Of a stretch of DNA of 18,437 bases, positions 6,284 to 14,557 are shown piece after piece. This stretch comes from Clostridiales bacterium (GTDB lineage: Bacteria > Bacillota_A > Clostridia > Saccharofermentanales > Saccharofermentanaceae): assembly GCA_017649745.1 (NCBI GenBank), contig JAGCGE010000170.1, positions 1-18,437 on the forward strand. The letters are read 5' to 3'. The notes beneath the pieces were generated by a model. The model was not told where the DNA came from. It was given only the letters and a program-made list of their open reading frames with translations, and searched no databases. The position numbers and the translations under genes were made by a program. How positions within the stretch are numbered: the stretch's first letter is position 1; each line of letters opens with the position of its first letter.

Positions 6284-7840
6284 ATGGGTAAGATGAGGAA
6301 GATACTGGCATTAGCATTAAGCATTTCTCTTGTATCGGGCATAGTAATGCTCGATACAAAAGATTGTGCGGCTGCTACAGGTTCATATAGCGGTCGTGCT
6401 TCAAGAAATAACACTCAGGTTAAGTCCGGTGTTGATACAAAGAAGAACAGAGCAGATTATGACACGATAACGTATACCGGACCACACGGTGAGAAGGTAA
6501 ACGTTTATGTTAGTGGTTCTGATCTTCGCGTAGATTCCGCGGACGGTAACTTTGATCTTGATTTTATTATCGCTGATTATGATGAGATGGCTCTTGTTAC
6601 CGAAGCTTCAGGTAACGGATCGATCAGTATCGATTGCAGTGATCTGGAACCGTTCAAGGCATACTATATCGATTCGAAGATAGATTACGGTGAATATGAA
6701 TCAGGTAGTGTAGATGTCGTTATCTCAGTTGATGATTCTAAGAATGCATTCTTTGTAAAGCCTCCGTGTCTTGAGACAAATCGTGAGAGAATGAAGAAAC
6801 TCGATCTTGTAGGAGATCCTTATGAGAACTTCCTTGGAAGTCAGGTCGATATCGAATGCGATGATCCTGAGGTTATCAGATTTTCGAAGATGATCTGCAG
6901 AGGCTGCGATACCGACTATGATAAGGTCCTTGCGATCTATTCATTCATCACAGGTGATATGTACTATGACTTTAACCAGGTCTATATAGTAGACAAGGGT
7001 TATCAGGATGATGTATTGAGCCTTCTTAGAAGAAAGATCGGAGTATGTGAAGGTTTTTCAAATGTGTTTGTTGCTCTTTGCAGAGCACAGGGAGTCCCTG
7101 CAACGGAGATATACGGTTACACTAACGATTATGATTGGTTCTGGACAACTAAGGATTTTTCCGATCCTTCTATTATCTCCAATCACGCATGGGTAACTGC
7201 ATATATCGACGGACAGTGGCTCGTTCTCGATCCTACATGGGATAACTCTAATCAGTATATGGGACAGCTTAAGATCCCTGGCCGTTCTTCGAGAGATTTT
7301 GTGTTCCTTCCGTTAGAGGTCTTCTCTTACACGCACTTGTTCCAGAACTGTGATTTTTCTCATTCAGTTCCTCAGAAAGGAAGCTGTGGTCCTGATGCTA
7401 CTTTTGAAATAACTCAGGACGGTGTTTGCACGATCTATGGTGAGGGAGCGATCTCGATGCCTGGTGATGCGAAGGATTTCTTCGTACTTGTTTTCGATGA
7501 GAAATCAGAGATAACATCTATCGATGAATTTGGATTTGTAGATTGTGATCAGATCAGGAGGATCGAGTTCCCTGATACGCTGGAATATATCGGTGATTAT
7601 GCTTTTATGAGTTGTGAGGATCTCGAGTATGTTGTTTTCCCGAATGGTCTTAGAAGTATCGGTCAGGATGCATTTTCGACATGTGATAAGCTCGCTTTTT
7701 GCTCGATCCCTACAGGTACTTCGGTAGGAATGCGTTGCTTTGATTATTGTCCGCGTCTCATTGTCGAGATAAGCGACAAGAATGCGATCAGCCTAAGGGG
7801 TTATACTGTTAAGCCGGCTAGACTTGTAACCAGAAATTAA
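6284..7840 (+). CDS. Secreted transglutaminase-like protein with BspA-type leucine-rich repeats
   Basis: Likely exported or surface protein of 518 residues. A signal peptide is clear: basic start (K3, R5, K6), hydrophobic core 7-22, probable cleavage near AAA at 29-31. An alternative ATG at 6293 would give the same core with a shorter n-region; neither has a good ribosome binding site, so coupling to proS (3 bases upstream) is likely. Residues 60-165 are beta-rich and unrecognised. A transglutaminase-like fold follows with the triad Cys255 (GVCEGFSN), His301 (NHAWVTAYI) and Asp316 (LVLDPTWD). Residues about 408-492 hold three LRR_5/BspA-type repeats of roughly 23 residues (pattern IEFPDTLEYIGDYAFMSC). 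There is no sorting signal or C-terminal anchor. Related proteins act as peptidases, cross-linkers or adhesins; which applies here is not visible. Confidence 0.85.
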   Translation: MGKMRKILALALSISLVSGIVMLDTKDCAAATGSYSGRASRNNTQVKSGVDTKKNRADYDTITYTGPHGEKVNVYVSGSDLRVDSADGNFDLDFIIADYDEMALVTEASGNGSISIDCSDLEPFKAYYIDSKIDYGEYESGSVDVVISVDDSKNAFFVKPPCLETNRERMKKLDLVGDPYENFLGSQVDIECDDPEVIRFSKMICRGCDTDYDKVLAIYSFITGDMYYDFNQVYIVDKGYQDDVLSLLRRKIGVCEGFSNVFVALCRAQGVPATEIYGYTNDYDWFWTTKDFSDPSIISNHAWVTAYIDGQWLVLDPTWDNSNQYMGQLKIPGRSSRDFVFLPLEVFSYTHLFQNCDFSHSVPQKGSCGPDATFEITQDGVCTIYGEGAISMPGDAKDFFVLVFDEKSEITSIDEFGFVDCDQIRRIEFPDTLEYIGDYAFMSCEDLEYVVFPNGLRSIGQDAFSTCDKLAFCSIPTGTSVGMRCFDYCPRLIVEISDKNAISLRGYTVKPARLVTRN

Positions 7841-7852
7841 AGTGAGGACTTT

Positions 7853-8554
7853 ATGTCTTATATAGAGTTTCGTGATGTTAAGAAAATATATAAATCAGGA
7901 GATGTAAAAGTCTGCGCATTGGACGGCGCGGATTTTTATATTGAAGAAGGTGAGTTGTGTGTCATCCTCGGCCAGTCAGGTGCGGGTAAGACCACTCTTC
8001 TTAACATACTCGGAGGCATGGATAGACTTACATCGGGAAGTGTTTTCCTTGATGGTAAGGAGATATCACTATATAACGACAAGGCACTTGCTCTCTATAG
8101 GAGAAACGACATAGGATTCGTGTTCCAGTTCTATAATCTCATTCCTAATCTTACGGCGATCGAGAATGTTGAGATGGCATCTCAGCTCGTTAAGGAACCT
8201 CTCTCTCCGAAAATGATCTTAAACGAAGTCGGATTAAGCGAAAGAGAGAAGAATTTTCCGGCGCAGTTATCAGGTGGTGAACAGCAGAGAGTTGCTATCG
8301 CAAGAGCTATTGCCAAAAACCCTAAGCTCCTTCTTTGTGATGAGCCTACAGGTGCTCTTGATTATCAGACGGGTAAAGCTATCTTAAAGCTTCTTCAGAA
8401 CCTGAGCATCGGCAAGAAGATGACTGTAGTAATTATCACGCATAACTCTGCGCTTACTGCGATGGCTGACAGAGTCATAAGACTTAAGAACGGTAAAGTA
8501 GAGAGCAATATCGTTAATTCCAATCCGGTTCCGGTCGAAGCTATCGAGTGGTGA
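7853..8554 (+). CDS. ABC transporter ATP-binding protein (MacB/LolD-like)
   Basis: Cytosolic ATPase that powers the FtsX-like permease encoded 3 bases downstream. In 233 residues all ABC motifs are present: Walker A GQSGAGKT (40-47), Q-loop FVFQ (89-92), signature LSGGEQQR (139-146), Walker B LLLCDEP with catalytic Glu164 (159-165), D-loop GALD (167-170) and switch histidine 197 in IITHN. The IEENVE-type segment after the Q-loop ([15 protein letters not shown]) is typical of the MacB/LolD/BceA group. The ribosome binding site GTGAGGA is 5 bases before the ATG, and the gap from the transglutaminase gene is 12 bases. This group drives mechanotransmission, lipoprotein release or peptide resistance rather than classical substrate import; the substrate cannot be told from the ATPase. 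Confidence 0.93.
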   Translation: MSYIEFRDVKKIYKSGDVKVCALDGADFYIEEGELCVILGQSGAGKTTLLNILGGMDRLTSGSVFLDGKEISLYNDKALALYRRNDIGFVFQFYNLIPNLTAIENVEMASQLVKEPLSPKMILNEVGLSEREKNFPAQLSGGEQQRVAIARAIAKNPKLLLCDEPTGALDYQTGKAILKLLQNLSIGKKMTVVIITHNSALTAMADRVIRLKNGKVESNIVNSNPVPVEAIEW

Positions 8555-8557
8555 TCT

Positions 8558-11500
8558 ATGAACAGATCATACTGGAAGATAGTTTTTCGAAGCATAAAAG
8601 GAAGTCTTGTAAGATTCATCGCGATCTTATCCATTATCGCGCTCGGAGTCGGTTTCTTTTCCGGACTTAAGGTTACGATGCCTTCTTTCATGCGAACAGG
8701 CGATAAGTTCATAAGCGATTATCAGTTATATGATTACAGGCTCATCTCAACTATCGGTTTTGATGAGGAGGATATCTCGAAAATACGCGAGATCGAAGGT
8801 TTTCGATCAGTACAGGGAGCATACTTTGTTGACGCTGTCGTAAGCTATGATGATTCTCTCGGAACTGATGAGATTAGGTTTCATTCATTAACTGATGGGA
8901 TCAATATTCCTAATGTGGTCTCAGGCAGGATGCCACAGGCACCTGACGAGGTCGTTGTTGATGAGTACATCTTCGGAACGAAACTTGTCGGACAGGATAT
9001 GATCGTCGGAGATGTTGAGGGATTAGCATACGAGAGATACAAGGTAGTAGGTGCTGTAAGGTCGCCTTATTATCTTAACTTCCAGAGAGGTACAACAGAT
9101 ATCGGAGATGGTTCTCTTACAGCTTATGTGTATCTTCCGGAAGAAGGATTCGACTTTGAATATTACACTGAAGCATACATAAAACTCGACAGCGATATCG
9201 AAGCTTATTCCGATGAGTATGAAGATAATGTCGACAGTAGGGAAGACGAGATCGAAACAAAAGTCCTTACTATACTCGAAAACAGATTCGACGATATGAT
9301 CTCAGACTCCAAAGAAGAGTATCAAGATGCAATGGATGCACTCGACGATTTTTCGAAAGAGGCGGATGAAGAATTCGATGATGCTCAGAAAGAGTTGGAC
9401 GACGCGAAGATCGAGCTTGAAGATGCACAGAAAAAACTCGAAGACGCGCAGGTCGAACTTGATGATGCACAGACTAAACTTGATGATGCTGATACTGAAT
9501 TAGATGAGGCAAGATTGACCTTAAATGCATATGAAGAGAAGATCGCCGAAGCACAGGATACTTTCGATGAGAAGAAGAAAGAACTTGATGCTGCAGGTGA
9601 ACAGATAGATCAGGCTGTAGCACTTCTTCCTGAGATGTATAAGGGTCGAGATGATATCTATAATGCAATGAGTCAGCTCGTCTCGAAAAGAGAAGAAGTA
9701 AGTGAGCAGAAAGATGCATATAAGCTCGCGCTTGATGCTCAGGCACCGGGCTTTACGGAAGACGAGTATATGCTTCTTGTATATGCGCTTATCGAGATCG
9801 ACAGTACATATAACGATCTTGCTCCTCAGTATGAAGAATTGAATACTAAGATCGCTGAGATCGAGGCTGCCAAGAAGGAATATGATGAAGGTCTTAAGCA
9901 GTATAACGATGCTTACGATGAGTTCCTTGAGCAGAAAAAAGAATACGATTCATACGTTAAGAAATATAATGACGGTCTTACTGAACTTAATAACGGCCTT
10001 AAGGAATATGATGAAGGCAAGGAAGAATTCGAAGACGGTAAGATCGAATATGAAGACGGCCTTAAAGAATACGAAGACGGTGTTAAGGAACTTGCTAGTA
10101 AAAGACTTGAAGTAGCCATTGTAAAAGGTTCGTTAAAACAGTTCACAGGAAGGAACATCGACAGGATCGAGACACTTGATGATCCTGAGATCGTAGTCCT
10201 TAAGAGAGATACTAATGTCGGTTATGTATGCTTCGAAAATGATGCCAAGATCGTTGACGGAGTAGCGGCAGTATTCCCGCTGTTCTTCTTTGCGATTGCT
10301 GCTCTTGTAGTTTCTACTACAATGCAGAGAATGGTAGCTGACGAACGTAATCAGATCGGTACGATGAGAGCTATGGGTTATTCCAAGATGGCGATCATTA
10401 TGAAGTATGTGATCTACTCCGGATCAGCTGCAGTTATCGGCGCAGTCGGAGGCTTCATGGGCGGATCCAAACTGTTCCCTTATGTTATCTGGAAAGTATA
10501 TGCGATGATGTACGGATTCGCTCCTATAACATTCGCGACAGACTACATCATCTTTGCGCTTTCTCTTCTTGTTTCGCTTATCTGTTCAGTTGGCGTGACG
10601 ATATTTACATGTATCGGTGAGTTTACTGAAGAGCCTGCTGAACTAGTTAGACCTAAGGCTCCGAGAGCAGGTAAGAGAATACTTCTTGAGAGGATCGATT
10701 TCATCTGGAGCAGGCTTAAATTCCTGCACAAAGTTTCCGCTAGAAACGTCTTCAGATTTAAGAAGAGGATGTGGATGATGATCATCGGTATCGCGGGATG
10801 TACAGCTCTCGTTCTGACCGGTTTCGGCCTTAAGGATTCGATAGATAATCTCGTTAACTTCCAATACGATGAGATCCAGACTTATGATCTTTCCGTAAAG
10901 TTCAAGGATGATACAAAACGAGAGAAAATGGATAAGCTTATAGCTGAGGCTGACGAGAAGGTTGGCATGGAGATGAAGACAGTCTACGTTGACATGTCTA
11001 ACATCAAGCATGTAAGTAAAACAGGTATCAGAGACGTTATCATGATCGCGTGTGATGATCCTTCAGTTACTGAATTCTTTAACCCGCATAATGAAGGAGT
11101 AACTTACGGCTGGCCGTCTGACGGTAAGGCAGCTATAAGCAGTAAGTTAGCCAATGATAACAAGCTTAAAGCGGGCGACAAGATCAAGCTCGAATACGGT
11201 GATGAAGGAAAGACCGGAACAATCGAGATAGAGTATGTTTTCGAGAACTACATAAATCATTATGTCCTTGTAAATGCTTCTACATATGAGCAGTTCTACG
11301 GCGAGGATTTCGAGCCTAAGTCTGCACTTGTTAAGACGCCTGATGATGTAACGGATTCAACATACGCTTACCAGTATTCGACTGCACTCAGCAAGAGTGA
11401 TGACGTGCTCTCATGCGATGTAGTAGATCAGTCGAGAGCGAACTTTGAAGAGACGATGGAGCAGCTTAACTACGTTGTTATCCTCGTTATCTTCTGTGCA

Positions 11501-11866
11501 GCGCTTCTCGCATTTATCGTTCTGTTTAACCTCAACAATATCAATATCACTGAGCGTGTCCGTGAGATCGCGACACTTAAGGTTCTTGGATTCAATAAAC
11601 GCGAGACGGGAAGTTATGTCTTCAGAGAGAATTCCATCCTCGTATTCCTTGGATTTATAGTAGGTGTTCCTCTCGGAATCGCGCTTCATTCATTCGTTAT
11701 AGGACAGATAAAGATGGATATGGTAACTTATAAGATCCTTATCCTTCCGATGAGTTATGTATATTCACTCTTGATGGTATTCCTGTTCTCGATCACTGTT
11801 GACCTTGTTATGAGACGCAAGATCAACAAGATCGATATGGCCGAATCACTTAAGAGTATCGAGTGA
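8558..11866 (+). CDS. FtsX-family ABC permease with long extracytoplasmic coiled coil (1102 aa)
   Basis: Membrane partner of the preceding ATPase. The first membrane span is at about 18-37. A very long extracytoplasmic region (about 38-565) follows, then three spans (about 567-590, 612-640, 660-686) forming the first FtsX module with its cytoplasmic MVADERNQIGTMRAMGYSK coupling segment (592-610). A second module has one span near 738-757, another extracytoplasmic domain, and three spans at the C-terminus with a matching VREIATLKVLGFNKRETG segment. Within the first outer domain, residues 271-322 are a tandem seven-residue repeat (LxDAQxE type). Residues 441-512 are a second heptad set with YEDG/YDEG units. 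Both predict long acidic coiled coils, as in other Bacillota FtsX-like permeases. The size is large because of this stalk. Translation is probably coupled to the ATPase gene; its own ribosome binding site is weak. Confidence 0.92.
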   Translation: MNRSYWKIVFRSIKGSLVRFIAILSIIALGVGFFSGLKVTMPSFMRTGDKFISDYQLYDYRLISTIGFDEEDISKIREIEGFRSVQGAYFVDAVVSYDDSLGTDEIRFHSLTDGINIPNVVSGRMPQAPDEVVVDEYIFGTKLVGQDMIVGDVEGLAYERYKVVGAVRSPYYLNFQRGTTDIGDGSLTAYVYLPEEGFDFEYYTEAYIKLDSDIEAYSDEYEDNVDSREDEIETKVLTILENRFDDMISDSKEEYQDAMDALDDFSKEADEEFDDAQKELDDAKIELEDAQKKLEDAQVELDDAQTKLDDADTELDEARLTLNAYEEKIAEAQDTFDEKKKELDAAGEQIDQAVALLPEMYKGRDDIYNAMSQLVSKREEVSEQKDAYKLALDAQAPGFTEDEYMLLVYALIEIDSTYNDLAPQYEELNTKIAEIEAAKKEYDEGLKQYNDAYDEFLEQKKEYDSYVKKYNDGLTELNNGLKEYDEGKEEFEDGKIEYEDGLKEYEDGVKELASKRLEVAIVKGSLKQFTGRNIDRIETLDDPEIVVLKRDTNVGYVCFENDAKIVDGVAAVFPLFFFAIAALVVSTTMQRMVADERNQIGTMRAMGYSKMAIIMKYVIYSGSAAVIGAVGGFMGGSKLFPYVIWKVYAMMYGFAPITFATDYIIFALSLLVSLICSVGVTIFTCIGEFTEEPAELVRPKAPRAGKRILLERIDFIWSRLKFLHKVSARNVFRFKKRMWMMIIGIAGCTALVLTGFGLKDSIDNLVNFQYDEIQTYDLSVKFKDDTKREKMDKLIAEADEKVGMEMKTVYVDMSNIKHVSKTGIRDVIMIACDDPSVTEFFNPHNEGVTYGWPSDGKAAISSKLANDNKLKAGDKIKLEYGDEGKTGTIEIEYVFENYINHYVLVNASTYEQFYGEDFEPKSALVKTPDDVTDSTYAYQYSTALSKSDDVLSCDVVDQSRANFEETMEQLNYVVILVIFCAALLAFIVLFNLNNINITERVREIATLKVLGFNKRETGSYVFRENSILVFLGFIVGVPLGIALHSFVIGQIKMDMVTYKILILPMSYVYSLLMVFLFSITVDLVMRRKINKIDMAESLKSIE
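9368..9523 (+). repeat. 21-base tandem coding repeat, acidic coiled coil I of the permease
   Basis: Encodes residues 271-322 as about seven heptads of the form LDDAQxE. At DNA level the units are degenerate: the Asp-Ala pair alternates between GATGCT, GACGCG and GATGCA. The repeat is therefore conserved as protein rather than as DNA, and looks old. Confidence 0.75.
9878..10093 (+). repeat. Heptad coding repeat II of the permease
   Basis: Encodes residues 441-512 with a recurring Y/F-(E/D)-(E/D)-G-x-x-E unit, clearest over 480-512. Its sequence differs from repeat I: a glycine replaces the alanine of each heptad, and aromatic residues replace leucine. The two sets could be the antiparallel strands of one folded-back coiled-coil stalk, which is inference. 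Confidence 0.65.
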
Positions 11867-14557
11867 TCATCTTACTTTAAATACCTTTACGTTACCGCTC
11901 GAAAATACTACGTCAGAGAATTCAAGGAATACATTGCTGTTATCATTTCTGAATGAATTATATTCGAATGGTCCAAGGACTATGTATTCGACATGATATC
12001 TGTCGATCTTATCCTTAACGAGCTCTGCATCGTCACTTGTATAGATAGTGAAGATGTCGTCGTGTCTTGGGTAGATAAAGATCTTAAATACATCTCTTTG
12101 CGGATCGGATTCGAGAAGGTCTTTTTCCTCATTTACGATTCCGTGGAATCTCCAGAGATGCTCGTGGGTCGTCCATCCGATTATCGTTGGAAGACCGGTG
12201 TATGAAGATACAAGATTGTAGTTAGTATAAGAATCTCCATATGCTTCGCAGATAACAGGATCGCCTTCGACATTTTCGTTAAACCAGTCGATAGCTCTCT
12301 TAAGATCCATGAGGTTACCTGCATACTGATCTTCAGGAAGAGTATCATTACTCTTAAATGACTCGAGATACTTGGTTCCGTCTAATGTCTTAAAGTTAGA
12401 CTTTGTAAGATCACCGCTTCTCTGCTTAAGAGAGAGGATAGTATAGTGTCCCGGAATGAAGAGGAGCAGAGCACAGAAGAATGCGAAGCAGAATGCAGCA
12501 AAGTTGTATCTGCCGTTCTTTCCGACATACCAGAAAAGTCTTACGACAATATATGCGAGACAAAGCGACAACATGATGAAGCCAGCGAACGTGAACTTAA
12601 ACATCGTATTGGATCTTAAGTAGCCGCCTGTGTAGATATCTCTTACGTAAATGAGCTCAGGAGCGATGAGCATCAGGAATCCTGTGATCGACATACCACA
12701 TACAAAGACGTCACAAAGATTTCTCTGACAGAAGAACTTCGCTACGATATTTGTAGGTTCTTTACCTGTCATCGAGAATACCTGTGCGGAATTCTTTCCT
12801 GACTTAACATAGTTCTTATTGACTATTGTAAATACGATAAAGATAAGGCAGATAAGAACATGCACGCCCCAGAGGATAATGAGCTGATAGATCGATGATC
12901 TTGTCTTAACAGGAGCGATCTTGTTGGAGATCATATCGAAGTTCGCATTGAACGGCAATGCGATGATATGAGAAATAACGAAAACGATATTCATCGACAG
13001 GGATGTTCTCGTAAGCGCAGAAGGGTAAAGCCATGAGAATATCAATCCGATTGCGATCAGTACTGCCTGAAGTACAATGTGTAAGTAGACCTTCTCTGAG
13101 AATGTCATATAGGTCAAAAGTATCAGCAGAAGATCAAGACAGAATGCACATGCAGTCGAAGGATAGATAAAGAGCTTAGACCTGACTGTATTAAATACGA
13201 GGAACGTCATCGCACTGAAGATGAAGTAGATAAGGAAATCCCAGTAGTTAGTCATCTGAGCAACACCAAGAAGGATGCCGATTATGAATACCTCAGGTGT
13301 AAGTGCCATCTTGACTTCGTGCATGAAGTTCTTGATCGTAGGCTGCTTGAAATTTATGAATGATTCTTTCTTCAGCAAATTGCCAAATGATGAACCAACA
13401 GTCATCTCGCTTGCGCCCGGTCCCTTAACATTCATGAGAAGTGCAATACATACCGCGATGATGAGAAGTACGATCATCATGGAGATAACATGTGCATGAA
13501 GATCTCCTACAAGATATGAATAGAACGGAAACTCATGTATCGTATAATCTCCTTCGAAAATGACCGCACCTGTATCAGGATCGATTACTTTAAGCTCAGG
13601 GTTATGACCGATGAATCTCGTGCTTTCAGGGTAGAAGAAACTGTCTATTTGTCCGACTGTGACTCCTTTGCTCCTCAAGAATTCGAGAATAGGATGTCCT
13701 GCAGAATCAGGATCATAGAAAAATGAATGTGAGTTACCGAATATGATAGTTACGAGACCGGCAAGTACACCGCATACATACTTCGCACTCTTGTGGGCAG
13801 ACATTCCGTTCTTTCGCGCAAGTTCGATCATCATCGTTCCGATGACATAAGCCGAAGCAAACGGAAGCGCGATCGAAGTGCACATGGAAAGCGTATAAGC
13901 ATAAGCAGGCGCAATACCAAAAAGCTTGGTGCTGAGCGCGTAGATATATTGTCCGTAGTAGTAATAGTTAATCGGCTGACCTGCAAGCCACATGTCATTA
14001 GCAGGAAGCCTGTCGGATCTTAACATGGACATGAGGAAACCATAGTCCATCGTTTTTTCCTGATCCATGATATCCGGATACATTCCCTTGAAAAAACAGA
14101 GCAATACAAATACAAATGCGAAGATAACTTCTTCAGTCAGCATCCTTCTAATAACCGAAGGATCGCTTATCTTATCAAGGAACGCCTTCCTTGTCTTAGG
14201 TATCAGATAGGATGCGATAGCAATAAGAGCCATCGTGATGATGATGAAGACCTTATTGAACCTTCCTATTCCGATATATGTGGTCGTCCACACAAGAAGG
14301 CTTACCAGGAGGATGCCTATCGTTTTCGAAAAGAAGTAGCCACCGCTCGAAAATTCCCTGAACAGGAGCATCGTAAGTGGCATTACGCAAAATCCGAAGA
14401 TCATCAATGCAGTATGCCAGATCGCGACGTTAAGGGAGTCGATGACAGGCATCAGGCAGATAGAGAACAGAAATGTCAATATCGGCGGAACTAACAATGC
14501 CAATGCGAACCAGTAATTTTTCTCGGCCTTTACAGCCTTCCTGGGTTTATTGCTCAT
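11867..14557 (-). CDS. DUF2298 / 'YYY' polytopic membrane protein (896 aa)
   Basis: Large integral membrane protein of the DUF2298 family (the chlor_Arch_YYY group), whose function is not established; the fold resembles GT-C type glycosyltransferases, so sugar or lipid-linked sugar chemistry is a guess. The hallmark is seen clearly: KGMYPDIMDQEKTMDYGF, then LRSDRLPANDMWLAGQPINYYYYGQY (tetra-tyrosine at about 198-201). Many hydrophobic spans follow, and a soluble C-terminal part contains GDPVICEAYGDSYTNYN and TGLPTIIGWTTHEHLWR, also family-typical, ending in a YHVEYIVLGPFEY segment. I choose the ATG at 14557 because GAGG (14567-14570) lies 9 bases before it; an in-frame GTG at 14572 would overlap that site. 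The start lies 11 bases inside the upstream FAD gene, so translation is coupled. Its stop touches the stop of the convergent permease gene. Confidence 0.88.
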   Translation of the reverse strand: MSNKPRKAVKAEKNYWFALALLVPPILTFLFSICLMPVIDSLNVAIWHTALMIFGFCVMPLTMLLFREFSSGGYFFSKTIGILLVSLLVWTTTYIGIGRFNKVFIIITMALIAIASYLIPKTRKAFLDKISDPSVIRRMLTEEVIFAFVFVLLCFFKGMYPDIMDQEKTMDYGFLMSMLRSDRLPANDMWLAGQPINYYYYGQYIYALSTKLFGIAPAYAYTLSMCTSIALPFASAYVIGTMMIELARKNGMSAHKSAKYVCGVLAGLVTIIFGNSHSFFYDPDSAGHPILEFLRSKGVTVGQIDSFFYPESTRFIGHNPELKVIDPDTGAVIFEGDYTIHEFPFYSYLVGDLHAHVISMMIVLLIIAVCIALLMNVKGPGASEMTVGSSFGNLLKKESFINFKQPTIKNFMHEVKMALTPEVFIIGILLGVAQMTNYWDFLIYFIFSAMTFLVFNTVRSKLFIYPSTACAFCLDLLLILLTYMTFSEKVYLHIVLQAVLIAIGLIFSWLYPSALTRTSLSMNIVFVISHIIALPFNANFDMISNKIAPVKTRSSIYQLIILWGVHVLICLIFIVFTIVNKNYVKSGKNSAQVFSMTGKEPTNIVAKFFCQRNLCDVFVCGMSITGFLMLIAPELIYVRDIYTGGYLRSNTMFKFTFAGFIMLSLCLAYIVVRLFWYVGKNGRYNFAAFCFAFFCALLLFIPGHYTILSLKQRSGDLTKSNFKTLDGTKYLESFKSNDTLPEDQYAGNLMDLKRAIDWFNENVEGDPVICEAYGDSYTNYNLVSSYTGLPTIIGWTTHEHLWRFHGIVNEEKDLLESDPQRDVFKIFIYPRHDDIFTIYTSDDAELVKDKIDRYHVEYIVLGPFEYNSFRNDNSNVFLEFSDVVFSSGNVKVFKVR

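Noticed and set aside
9368..9523. Tandem 21-base repeats as a CRISPR-like or non-coding array
   Set aside because: Units are in frame, degenerate at synonymous positions, have no spacers, and encode a heptad coiled coil inside the permease.
9882..10115. Separate plus-strand ORF inside the permease repeat region
   Set aside because: It is a frame-shifted reading of heptad repeat II, rich in repeated Met/Lys/Thr residues without its own start signals.
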